Shown here one piece after another: positions 46,809-57,092 of a DNA stretch of 64,000 nucleotides. This stretch comes from Hyparrhenia diplandra (Eukaryota; Streptophyta; Magnoliopsida; Poales; Poaceae), in assembly GCA_015847255.1 (NCBI GenBank), contig JADLZK010006520.1, forward strand, positions 124,001-188,000. The letters run 5' to 3'. Below the pieces are notes generated by a model. It was given only the letters and a program-made list of their open reading frames with translations, was not told where the DNA came from and made no database searches. Every line of letters begins with the position of its first letter. Position 1 is the first letter of the stretch. The translations under genes were made by a program, and so were the position numbers.

Positions 46809-48641
46809 ATGCTGGCTTTTGTGACGATAAGAAGCTGTCATGTATAGATAGTTAACCATGGTTAGAAGTTGTCATATATTGTTAGGCCCTGCATTTAGGG
46901 TCCAAGCCCATATTAGGGGCCCAACCAAATTGAAACAATAATAATAGGGATAATAATAAACCACAAAATCAATTATATATTATCATAATGACCATACAAA
47001 GGTGCATGTTCCAGAACATATGTTTTCATACAAAAGTGCGACAAAACATGGAAACACTATGATCCACTCCAACTAAACAAGTTCTAGCATCTAGCATCTA
47101 GCACCTAAGTTGTAAAGAATAGTCAGCGCCGTGTTCCTGCACCAAATAAGTTCTAGCCCACCAGCGACCATTGCCAAATAAGTTCTAGCCCACCAGCGAC
47201 CATTGCCAAGTTCAACCAACAGCCTAGAAACAAAAAAACAAAACAATTAAGTCACTATACAAGGATAAATGTATTATGCAAATGCTAACTAAAAAAACAC
47301 ACTTTTCATTTGCTCGCATTAAATTATGAAACACTAAAGCAATTTCTCGAAGTAATAAAATCAGTAGCATATTTTAATCATCTAATAAAATGTTGGATAA
47401 GTCAAACAATTTCTAGATAAAACCAAATATATGTGACGTAGCTTAAAATTAAAATTACAGTCAAATAGTAAGATTATTATATGTTGCATGTCAACACCAG
47501 ATTATTATATGTTGATCGATCATAAACCTTTAGTTTACTTTATCATACTTTGAACCTGCCCTGTTTGCTCACTATGTTCATGGATATTTAGCGGTGATAG
47601 CCTGCAGTGCCAACCAATGGCGGATGCAGAAACAAAATAAAGGAGGGGTAATTTATAGAAGGTTAGAAAACTTATTAGCACTGGTAGCACAAAGAACATA
47701 AATAACAATATCAGCTCATAGGAGTTGTAATCACTATAGCGAACATACATTTCTTTTGTAGAAAGCAAGTGTCCAGGCCAGCTTCTATTATCTATTTCAA
47801 TTTGAGTAGAAGAGAAGGTGAGGCTGCTGTAAAAAGCTAGCGAGCATACCTTTCTGCCAAAAATATGAAAATAAACTTAATATGTCAAGGACATTTGTAG
47901 AACTAAATATGTGTTTATTTATTACAATAATAAATCATATTGAAATAACTCCTTTTTGTGAATCCAATGAAACTGCTAGCATATTGAAAAGAGTTAAAAT
48001 ACAGTAAGCACTGCAAGTGTATGACAGCCCCTTCCTGTACACAAGCTACAGCAGCTTGGCATAAAAACAACTAAGCTGGTACCAAGGGTGACCGTGTTCG
48101 ACGGCGACCCACAGCGCTCCCAGGAACTAATTGCCTCCATTCATTAAAAACCACGTAGGATGTTCGTATCAATTAGATAAGCATACAGAAAGAACTAATA
48201 CATCTTTTTGTCATGTTAGATTGGCTGTATTGTCTGCCAAAAAAAGGTTGTAGAACTTAGCGTATGCATTCAGTTATGATGTATAAATTGCATTGTTAAC
48301 AGTGCAGCTTAAGTAATAGCAAAACTCAACCCAGCAGAAGCACCCTCTATTATATCCAGACATGGAAAATCTCCAAATGATTATACTCTATACTAACATC
48401 AAGCTGAAGAATGAGATGCATCAGCCACAAAACATACCACCACAAGATCTACAACAGCAAGCCACCCATGCATAAGTAATTTTTGTGAGCAACTTGACAA
48501 CTGGATTTTGGAAGTCCAACCCATTAAGCAATGGAAGGTACATTAGTCATTTGCTAGCTTTTGAAGCAAGAAATTCTTGATTTTGTCCATTGCCACTAGA
48601 AAATTTGGGGCCAATGCAGACGAGTATCACAACAAGCTTAC
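46809..48641. other. Element B left interior and downstream bZIP gene intron
   Basis: 46870-47390 matches element A (38105-38600). 47390-48641 is AT-rich with no recognised exon. It may include the third intron and flank of the captured bZIP gene, since a splice donor is present at 48640-48641. Confidence 0.5.
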
Positions 48642-49850
48642 CATCTCTCAGCAGTGCTTGTTGCTCCATTGCTTGCAGCCTGATTTTCAACTCGTTGTTC
48701 TAAGTAGCCAGTCCAGACGAGTCCCTCTGCAAACAAGCACAACAAGGTTAACTTAAAACTATCACAATCAGAAGCTGAATCAAAATCCCGAGCAGCTTTA
48801 CAGAACAAACCTGGAGCATTGTCAACTGTGCTGAGAGTGTAGTGGCCTTTGTTTGCAGCACTTGCACCTTATGCTCAAGCTCCTGAATGTACCTCATCTT
48901 GCGCTCCTTTGACCTTGCTGCTGACTACCGATTCGCCAGGAAAAATCCCACAAGTCAGAATGCCCAATTTCAGGAAAAAGAGAGAAATTTACCACCAGGA
49001 AACGGCAGCAGCAGCTTCGGAGAAGTTGAGCTTGCCCAAGAAGCTGTCCATGGACAATGCCGGGACTTGCCCCCGTCCTTCCTATCGAGCGACGTGGACT
49101 GCTCTCCGCCTCGTTCTCGCTGCTCTCCATCGCGCTTCCCGCGCGCGTGCCGCTAGCGCGGCTGTCGCGGTCGTCGTGGCGGTCCTCCGAGGAGTTGAGC
49201 GGGCCCAGCCCGTCCAGGTCCATGTACGAGTTGACGAGGTTCGCCACCGCCGCCGCCATCGGCCGTAGTGGTGACCTCGCGCTTGACAGGAGCCGTCGGG
49301 GGCAGCGGCGGGCTGAGCTGCGCGAATCCGAAGGGGATGTCGATGTTGTCCATCCCGACACCCGCGCGCCCGACCACCAGGATCCGGAGGGAGCGCCGGG
49401 AGCTCGTCCTCCTCGCCGTGGGGAGGGCACCTTGAGCGCGCGCCTCCCGAGCGCTATTTGAGCCGCCCCTGCCGCCCCCCATGGCCAGCCCCGCGTGGAT
49501 CTCGCGGGAAGCGGGGGGGGGAGCTCGCGGCGTGGTGACTCACCATGGCCGTCGAGTGGAGGCGGCGAGCGGCGGCCGAGGGGCCGACGGCGCGGACGGG
49601 CGGGCGGGCGAAGGCTGCTGGGGAAGGAGGCGGTTGAAGGCATCGTCGGAGACGCAGAGCCGGGGGCGGCCCTGCCGCCCTGAGCCGCTGTGTGGGCGCT
49701 CGCCCGGGCCGGCGCGCCGTGCGAGAGAAGGAAGAGCCGAGATTTTTGGGAAGGGAGAGAAAAGTCACGGGTGGTGGCGAAAGGGAGGGATAAAGTCGCG
49801 CCGAGTTGCCGGCCTAAATTTTCTGCCTGCGCGCCCTGCGAACTCAAGTT
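48642..49850 (-). pseudogene. Group I bZIP transcription factor gene fragment captured by element B
   Basis: Three exon pieces of a plant group I bZIP (RF2a / bZIP29-30 type) lie in order on the minus strand. Exon 1 has FGFAQLSPPLPPTAPVKREV near 49270-49335, SYMDLDGLGPLNSSEDRHDD near 49180-49230, SSENEAES, and SMDSFLGKLNFSE at 49007-49056. Exon 2 has the basic region LANR-stop-SAARSKERKMR (stop at 48925-48927 where the family has Gln), then IQELEHKVQVLQ and TTLSAQLTMLQ. It ends at a GT donor (48809-48810). Exon 3, 48642-48726, begins after an AG acceptor and reads RDSSGLAT-stop-NNELKIRLQAMEQQALLRD. Both stops are TAG for an expected CAG. Later leucine zipper and C-terminal exons are missing, and the middle of exon 1 to exon 2 is shortened. 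Introns are kept, so capture was at DNA level. Confidence 0.85.
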
Positions 49851-50454
49851 TTCGCATACGCGCCCGTGCCCGCTCTTGCGCGCTCTATCTAGAATTTTAG
49901 GCTCTTTTGATCTCCACCGTTAATTTGATCAATCCAACGGTAGAGATGAAAAGTAGTTTGTTGGGCCTTGGGCCTTAAGTTGAGCAGATTTAGTTTACAT
50001 CAATATTTACTATTCTTTATTATTCAATAATTTCTATTTTTTATTGATTTAGGCAATTTTGGAGTAGTAAATTAATTCAAATAAAAAGTCATGAATACGA
50101 GTTTTGTAAATCTCTTCGGGATCTACATTTGGTATTAGAGTCAACTTTTTCGGTTTTCGAACTTTTGACGCCTCGAAATTTAAATTTTGAATTTTTTTCG
50201 ACTCGAACGGTTTTTCGGAGCCTTAGGCGGTCTCGATTTGAAAAGTCACGAATACCAAAAGTTCATAACTCATCAAGATCTACATTTGTTATTCGGTGAT
50301 TTTGGGGTTCGAAAGCGTTCGAAAAGTGTAGTTCAAAATGGACAACTCACTCGCGACGAGTTTCAGAGACTACGTGGAGAACCTTCAATTTTGAATTAAT
50401 TTTGGAAAATTTTAGGGAAAAAAAAATAATCAACACCATAAATTGGTAGGGTAC
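49851..50454. other. Promoter-side flank of the bZIP fragment and a 522-bp-family repeat piece
   Basis: 49851-49930 is a GC-rich leader. 50085-50400 contains phrases of the element A repeat (gtattagagtcaac; ttcataactcatcaagatct), diverged. Confidence 0.5.
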
Positions 50455-52405
50455 GATTTTAGAAAAGTTTAGGGAAAAAAATAATCAAATTCGGAGTTCG
50501 TATGAGGGAGAAAGACTAGTTACAAGTTTTGACTACCATTAAAAAGAAAATTCGTTTCTTGTTCGTCACATGTTCATGATGAACCCGGCGATTTCTCTTT
50601 TTTTCCTCGGATTAAAACTTGTAACTAGTCGTTCTCCCTCTACTAACTCAAATAAGGTGATTCTTTTTCTAAAATTTTCTAAAATCATGCCGCATCAAGT
50701 TATGGTGTTGGGTTCGATCACCTCTTCACGCGCCAAAATTTGAGCAATTCAAGTTTTTGAATTCGAACTTTGACTCGGTCAAACTTCGGTCAAAAACGGA
50801 ACACGAAATGAACTTCGGTTGAAAAACTTTTGAACATGAAAGTTTCATAACTCATCGAGACTAACAAAGTTTATGTAGGTCAAATTTTTATTTGAGGAAG
50901 TTGTAATAATATGTAGTTCAAATATAACAAGTCTCTCACATAGTTCATGAAACTATGTGAGAGACTTGTTATATTTTAGAACTACATAACACTGCAACTT
51001 TGTCGAAATGGCTTGAGATTTTTTACGGCAGTCATTTATAGCCAAAATATGGTCCCACACAGAACTTACATTTTTGGACAATTATTTTTATTACTATAAT
51101 TTTTCCGTCTTTGGGTGAGATAAAATTTGGTGAATTATACATTGAAAACACTAGAACTATCGGCAACCTCCACATGTATTTGTTTCCTAGGGCATAGAGA
51201 CCTTGTGGAAAAGTTTGGCACCATTAGGATCTTTTTCGGGGTGGGCCCAGTTCAACGTATAATTACCGGTGAAGTCGCGCGGAAAATCAAATAAACTAAA
51301 AAAAAAGTACCAAAGCGAATTACGAAAAATCTCAAACTTGGAGGTTGCTTCAAAAGGCATTTGGAAGCCTGAGAAAATGTTTGAGACCAATACCATACTT
51401 GGACCGCATAATCCCTAAGAACCCTAGTGCATAGACATGGTTCGATGAAAGGCTCCAAGTATTGTATTGCTCTCAAACTTTTCCTCAAGCTTCCAAATGC
51501 CTTTTGTGAAGCAACCACCAAGTTTGAGATTTTTAGAAATCGCTTGATACTTTTTTCGCTTTAATTAAATTTCACGACTTCGGCAGGGTAATTATGCGCG
51601 TTGAACTAGGTCCACCCCTAAAAGATCCGTAATGGCGCCAAACTTTGCCACAAGGTAGCTTATGCCCTAGGAAACAAATACATGTGGAGGTCGATTTGCA
51701 TAGTTCTAGTGTTTTCAATGTATAATTCACCAAATTTTGTCTCACCCAAAGACAAAAAAATTATAATAATAAAAATAATTGTCCAAAAATGTAAGTTCTT
51801 GTGTGGGACCATATTTTGGCTATAAATGACTGCCAAAAAAATCTCAAGCCATTTTTGACAAAGTTGGAGTGCTATGTAGTTCAAATATAACAAGTCTCCC
51901 ACATAGTTTCGGGAACTATGTGAGAGACTTGTTATATTTGAACTACATGTTATTACCACTTCCTCAAATGGAAATTTGACCTACATAAACTTTGTTGGTC
52001 TCGATGAGTTATGAAACTTTCATGTTCAAAAGTTTTTCAACCGAAGTTCATTTCGTGTTCCGCTTTGACTGAAGTTTTGACCGAAGTCAAAGTTCAATTC
52101 AAAACTTGAATTGCTCAAATTTTGGCACATGAAGAGGTGATCAATCCAACACCATAACGTGAAGTAGCATGATTTTAGAAAACTTTAGAAAAAAGAATCA
52201 CCTCATTTTGGAGTTCGTATGAGGGAGAACGACTAGTTATAAGTTTTAATCCGAGGAAAAAGAGAAATCGCTTGTTCATCGTGAACATGTGACGAACAAG
52301 AACGATTTTTCTTTCTAATCGTAGTCAAAACATGTAACTAGTCTTTGTCCTCATACGAACTCCAAATTGATGATTCTTTTTCCTAAAATTTTCTAAAATC
52401 ATGAT
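50455..52405. repeat. 1.95-kb near-perfect palindrome with ~945-bp arms
   Basis: The left arm 50455-51400 is mirrored by 51455-52405 around a loop of about 55 bp. For example 51120-51185 (tgaattatacattgaaaac...tacatgtatttgtttcctagggcat, given in part) returns as its complement at 51665-51735. Each arm holds a 75-bp hairpin (50912-50986; about 51873-51949) with 'aacaagtctctcacatag' stems, and a smaller inverted pair at the distal end. A transcript would form a long double strand. Confidence 0.9.
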
Positions 52406-52523
52406 CTATCAAAATAGTTTGGTCATCCGGGTCATGTGACTTTATTTGAAAAAATTGAAAATTTGAAATCCATAATTTTACAACTTGAACGTAAATTTGC
52501 ATGTATAAATGGTTTCAAATCAA

Positions 52524-52990
52524 AAGTCATGAATACGAGTTTTGTAGAACTCGTCAAGATCTACATTTAGTATTAGAGTCAACTTTTTCGGTTTTCGAAC
52601 TTTTCATGCCTCGAAATTTGAAATTTGAAATTTTACGGACTCGAACGGTTTTCAAGCACTAGACGGTCTCAATTTGAAAAGTCATGAATACGAGTTTCGT
52701 AGAACTCGTCAAGATCTACATTTGGTATTAGAGTCAACTTTTTTATTTTTCGAACTTTTCATGCCTCGAAATTTGAAATTTGAAATTTTACGGCCCGAAC
52801 GGGTTTTCGAAGCACTAGACGGTCTCGATTTGAAAAGTCATGAATACGAGTTTTGTAGAACTCGTTAAGATCTACATTTGGTATTAGAGTCAACTTTTCA
52901 TATTTCAAAGTTTTGACGCCTCAAATTTTGAATTTTAAACTTTTTTATGGCTTTGGATGAGTTTTCGAAGGTCTAGATGGTCTTGAATTG
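52524..52990. repeat. Tandem ~157-bp repeats, three copies
   Basis: 'aaaagtcatgaatacgagtt' recurs at about 52520, 52677 and 52835, with 'tagaactcgtcaagatctaca' and 'gtattagagtcaac' after it. They are diverged relatives of the element A 522-bp unit. Confidence 0.8.
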
Positions 52991-53377
52991 AAAAGTTATG
53001 AATACCAAAAATTCATAACTCATCGAGATCTACATTCGGTATTTAGGTCATTTTTCCATTTGAGAAAGTGTTCGAAAGTGTAATTCTAAACTAACGAGTC
53101 TCTAAAAATAGTTTCATAAATTGTATATGGGATGACTCAAGTGAACAAAAAATATTGGATAGAACATGATTTCAGTAAAAATTTAGAAAAAAAAGCACGA
53201 AATTTGGACTTAGAATGTTGGAGAAAGACTAGTTACAAGTTTTAACTAGAGACTAAAAAGAAAAAAAAAACCTTCTATTCATGTTCTTGATTTTCCACGT
53301 ATGCTCAATTCTAGAATTGTGTACTTGGAACATAAAAAGGAAAAAAGATAACCATGTAAAAACACAAAAGGTGGAAC

Positions 53378-53916
53378 AACATGGTGGTAGGACCAAACGT
53401 TTAGAGACATGGAGGTCTCAAGTTCGAATATTCCATGTGACAAGTTTTTTGCTATTTTCTTTCTTTCTAGTAAAATGAGCAATACAACGTTGAATTGACC
53501 AAATAAGCAAGCTATAACACAAAAGAGGCAATGGTCTAGTGGTAGGACTTCACACTCTAGATTGAGAGGTCATGTGTTCGATCCCCTGGTGATGCATTTT
53601 TTTTTATTTTCTTTGTTCCAATTAAATAAGGAATAAAATGTTAAATTGATAACATAATTGAAAACTAACACAAAAACATGTGTATCCTAGTGGTTAAGAC
53701 GCCACATTTTATCCTAGAGGTCCTAGGTTCAAACCCCATATGCCACACATTTTTTCAATAGTTTTTGTTTTATGGGATTTATTACTTTTTAAATCAATAT
53801 ATAAAAAAACAATAGAGCACCCCATTATAACACAAACGGATGCTTGTCCTAGTGGTCAAGGCAAGCAACCCTTCATGTAAGAGGTCTTGAGTTCAAGACC
53901 CTTTATGCTTCTCTTT
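53378..53916 (+). other. Four tandem tRNA-like units in element B
   Basis: Each unit has an A-box-like phrase, a B-box-like phrase about 30-40 bases later, and a T run. Unit 1: atggtggtagg / agttcgaat (53421-53429), T run 53445-53450. Unit 2: ggtctagtggtagg / gtgttcgatccc (53574-53585), T run 53597-53605. Unit 3: cctagtggttaagacg / ggttcaaacc (53726-53735), T run 53750-53755. Unit 4: cctagtggtcaaggc / gttcaagacc (53891-53900), T run 53913-53916. B boxes are 154, 151 and 164 bp apart, and spacers share 'aaaatgagcaat' / 'aataagg' like phrases. One related unit lies in element A at 45433. Confidence 0.6.
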
Positions 53917-54213
53917 TGCTATATATTTTGCTATTTATTTCAATGATAGTTTGACTAAGTCACAAAAACCCATCACGTGGTGTCACAAAAAACAGCCGCT
54001 CACGGCAATCATATTCTATGACAAAAGCAAATTGCTTCGTCATATATAGTGCACTCTTATGCGACGACCAAAAGTCTTCCGTCACAAATAGTGATGGTGC
54101 CTCGTAATTTTGTGACGACATCGAGGTTTTCGTCATATTATGGTACATTATATGACGATTTTAGGCCCCGTCACGAGGTTGTTTTGTCATAAAAAATCGA
54201 TATTCTTGTAGTG

Positions 54214-55240
54214 GTGTGAAGAACAACTGATACACTTGAATTTTTAATGTCACAAGGCGTCGACCATTTGTTTGTGCTTGGACCTATGTATATGTATTAT
54301 ATACGTATTAATAATATCAATGCTTTGTGGTGTCGACGATTCTAAGTCGCATGTGTGTACGTAACATCATCATTGACACACCGGACCGTCAACTGTCTAA
54401 GAGGCGTCTCAAGCTCCGGATAGTTACAGACCTGTCTCGCCCCCGATGCGCGTCGGTTGTTTTTCGCAGATTTTTTCGCCGCTCCCAGAAAATTGCCGCC
54501 TAAACGTCAACCTCGTTGCGGACACCTATAACGATTCTTGGCGTCTTTAATTTTCCAAGAGTTACAGTCGATGGGTCGTCGTAGCGTCTGTAGTCTCACA
54601 CAGGTACAGTCGATTCTAGGCGCTGGCGTGTCAAACACAAAAACACGATCGGGTACCGGGAAGCGGGGTGTTCAGAATGATTCTACTTTCCACCGGTGCT
54701 GCGGACGAAAACAAGAGTTTCGGTGAAGAGGGCAGAAAATAGGATAAAACCAAAGTCGTGTCTGTAAGTAGCGCAAACCACAGACGCGCGTGTGGTGACG
54801 CCCCAGATGGGCGACAAAACATCTGAGGCAATTTGCTTTTTGAGCGGGTATGTATTAAGGAAAGCGCCACGCACACATTTCTTGCCCGCGTGTCTATAAG
54901 CTTCTAACATTCACAGGCGTGCGGTGCGGTACCGTCGGCGGTGTCCGTTTAGGGACGCTCTTTTACCGCGAGGGGTCTGTACATGCGAAGTCGCCACCGG
55001 TCACACATTGGGCCCGTGTGTTCGTATGCGTTACGTAAAGTACGTCGCTTCATAGGAAAATTTGTCTGTAGGTACTGTTCACTACAGTCGAGCAAAAAAT
55101 GAGGTCACAGACCCACGGAAAACCGTCTGTGATAAAGTGTGTTACAGACCCTTGGTAAGGTTTTGGTGCGTAAAGTCGACATTTAGAGACCCTAATGGGC
55201 GGCCTTGGCCTTGCGACTGTAGAAGCTCTTAACGCTGACA
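54214..55240. repeat. CpG-rich block with repeated ACAGAC / GTCTGT motifs
   Basis: Direct and inverted copies of 'tacagac', 'cacagac', 'gtctgta' and 'gtctgtga' occur near 54429, 54589, 54759, 54780, 54977, 55062, 55107, 55125 and 55143. Density and arrangement resemble subterminal repeats of a CACTA element. It may be the 3' end of the outer element carrying the TNPA- and Ulp1-like genes, but no matching terminal CACTA/TAGTG end is seen. Confidence 0.45.
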
Positions 55241-55329
55241 TCAGAAGCCTTTTTTTTACATAGTTTATGTTAATACATGTTGGCCTAGACCTCATTACCC
55301 AAGAGTATGTTTTCACATATCTTTCATTC

Positions 55330-56240
55330 GGGTCTTGACATAGACACTGCCCTATACCTTGACATGACTGCTGGAGGGTCGTTGATAAAATTACGATGGA
55401 ACAAAGGAAGGTCCTTAATCACATCTTAGAGAAGCACACTTCTCCCATCGTAAAACACAAACCCCACCAAAACAAGGGCATGTCAAGCTTTGAGAAGCCC
55501 TCATCAACCGAATCTGTACCCTTACCATCCTTAGGATCGACCGTTGAGACATCACGAACATCGAAGGAAAGAATAATTCATCCTTCGAAGTTTCCAATTG
55601 AATTTGAGGATTATGGCAATACCTCCAACCTCTCTTGGCATAGAAACCCCACAACAAATGAAGTCTTCCCTAGAGCTAAACCATCAACAAAATGGTCATT
55701 GGAAGTGAAACGCTCTTCCTCAAGCAATTCAGATTCTTTCACCTTCCAACATCATTACTTGTTTGTTAAAGGGAACCTTTTTTTGGAAGCCCTACACAAC
55801 CTCACAGTCAGGACTAATATCATGTTCCAATTCTGCGGAAACCCTTTTGGGAAACATACCGCTAGTCCCGACCGACAAACTCTTCAAAAAAAAAAAAAAA
55901 CTGTCGGGGCTTATCTTTGAGTGTTGTGGGATCGCAAGGGGTCGTGCCATTAGAGATTGACAAAGCCAAGGTGTTCTTAGATCCCTATATCTTTCCCATC
56001 CTCAACTTCAAACTTTTGATAGGCTACCCACTCAAAGACCTTGTTCATAAAAAAAAAATACCCATGGGAGCCATGATGAAAAATTGGGAGAAGTTGCTTG
56101 TGCCACTTCAAACCCATATCCGAAAAGTCTAATGGCAAAGCAACATCCCAACCATGATATGTTCGAGAAGGAGAAGTTAATAACTCCATTCGATTCACTT
56201 AAGTTGCTCGCATCTTAGTGAAATAAAACACTGTCACCCT
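55330..56240 (+). pseudogene. Gag/protease-like region of the retrotransposon
   Basis: A partial Gag end (DMTAGGSLIKL near 55362) is followed by an open stretch with HPSKFPIEFEDYGNTSNLSWHR near 55580. Then comes a part with ETLLGNIPLVPTDKLF near 55836, LIFECCGIARG near 55911, and an aspartic-protease-like end (IDKAKVFLD.YIFPILNFKLL near 55960). These phrases belong to a family of grass gypsy elements I recognise from their pattern; function of the middle part is unclear. Several frameshifts are visible. Confidence 0.55.
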
Positions 56241-57061
56241 CGCTCGAACACAAGCCATGTCCCTCGGCCAACAAAACATTATTCGTGATAAATGTCAAGA
56301 TACAACAATTGTCTTTCATGAGGATAAGAACTCATGTGCCATGGACATGCCCGAGGCACCAACTCTAGAGACCGAGATAGAAAACCACGATTGAGCATGA
56401 AAAATCTTCCTTTAAGATTCCTCATGTTTCATGCTCACCTCTTTGGATCTCTAGCACTTGCCTCACTTGTGACCATGTGCTCATTCTACGAGGATCACAA
56501 CTTCCTCTTGATCCTCGTTTACAAACTCTCTAAGAGGATGGTTGTGTATGTCTTCATCGATCTTGTAGTAGCACGATGGCACTAACCTTGCGAGCTTGAT
56601 CTTAAATGGTTAATGCCCCTGGTGGAGAAGTCGGGAACTTCACCACCCTTGATAGTCTGTAAGAAGAATTCCCGCAATCAAACTACGACCATAAACAAAG
56701 CACTACCGGGAGATACCCCGGACTATCATAACAAAAAACCTTTTCTCTCGATTAATAAAAAAAGCAAGAGCTTGTTGTCGGGTTAGTATGCACCTTCGGG
56801 TTTTCTTGTCGCTAACCATTTCGGTGGAGATCGATTAAGAAGATCAAAAGAGGCACACGATACTTGAGAACATGGGGGCCACATCAACAAGAAACTTTGA
56901 TGCTCATGGGTAATGGAACATGCTCAAAGGGAGATCCGGACCTTGCACACTTTGACTTTTACACAAAAAGTCCAAGTGTGGGGAAGATGGTGAGAATCTC
57001 AAGTTTCATCCACCAAGGGTTCATAAAAAAATAATAAATGATGATGTCAGCCCCGGCTTGC

Positions 57062-57092
<31 letters not shown>

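Larger units (their letters stand above)
45952..54213. mobile_element. CACTA-type element B (8.3 kb), gene-carrying
   Basis: The left end CACTACAAGAAAT is at 45952-45964 and the right end ttcttgtagtg at 54203-54213, with GTG on both sides (45949-45951, 54214-54216). Subterminal 'gtcacaaaa' / 'ttttgtgacga' motifs match those of element A. The interior holds a bZIP gene fragment on the minus strand, a large palindrome, short tandem repeats and four tRNA-like units. No transposase gene is present, so it needs a helper. It is longer than A partly because of a 547-bp insertion at 46253. Confidence 0.92.

Noticed and set aside
48894..49847. One 317-codon minus-strand protein
   Set aside because: Only its middle and end follow bZIP exon 1 in frame. 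The first part is GC-rich leader, and the last part reads through an intron-like piece past the true frame.
53683..53755. A functional tRNA gene
   Set aside because: Box-like sequences are present, but I could not fold complete acceptor and anticodon stems, so only 'tRNA-like' is supported.
54199..54216. A separate CACTA end unrelated to element B
   Set aside because: Its flanking GTG and inverted terminus match 45952, so it is the right end of B.
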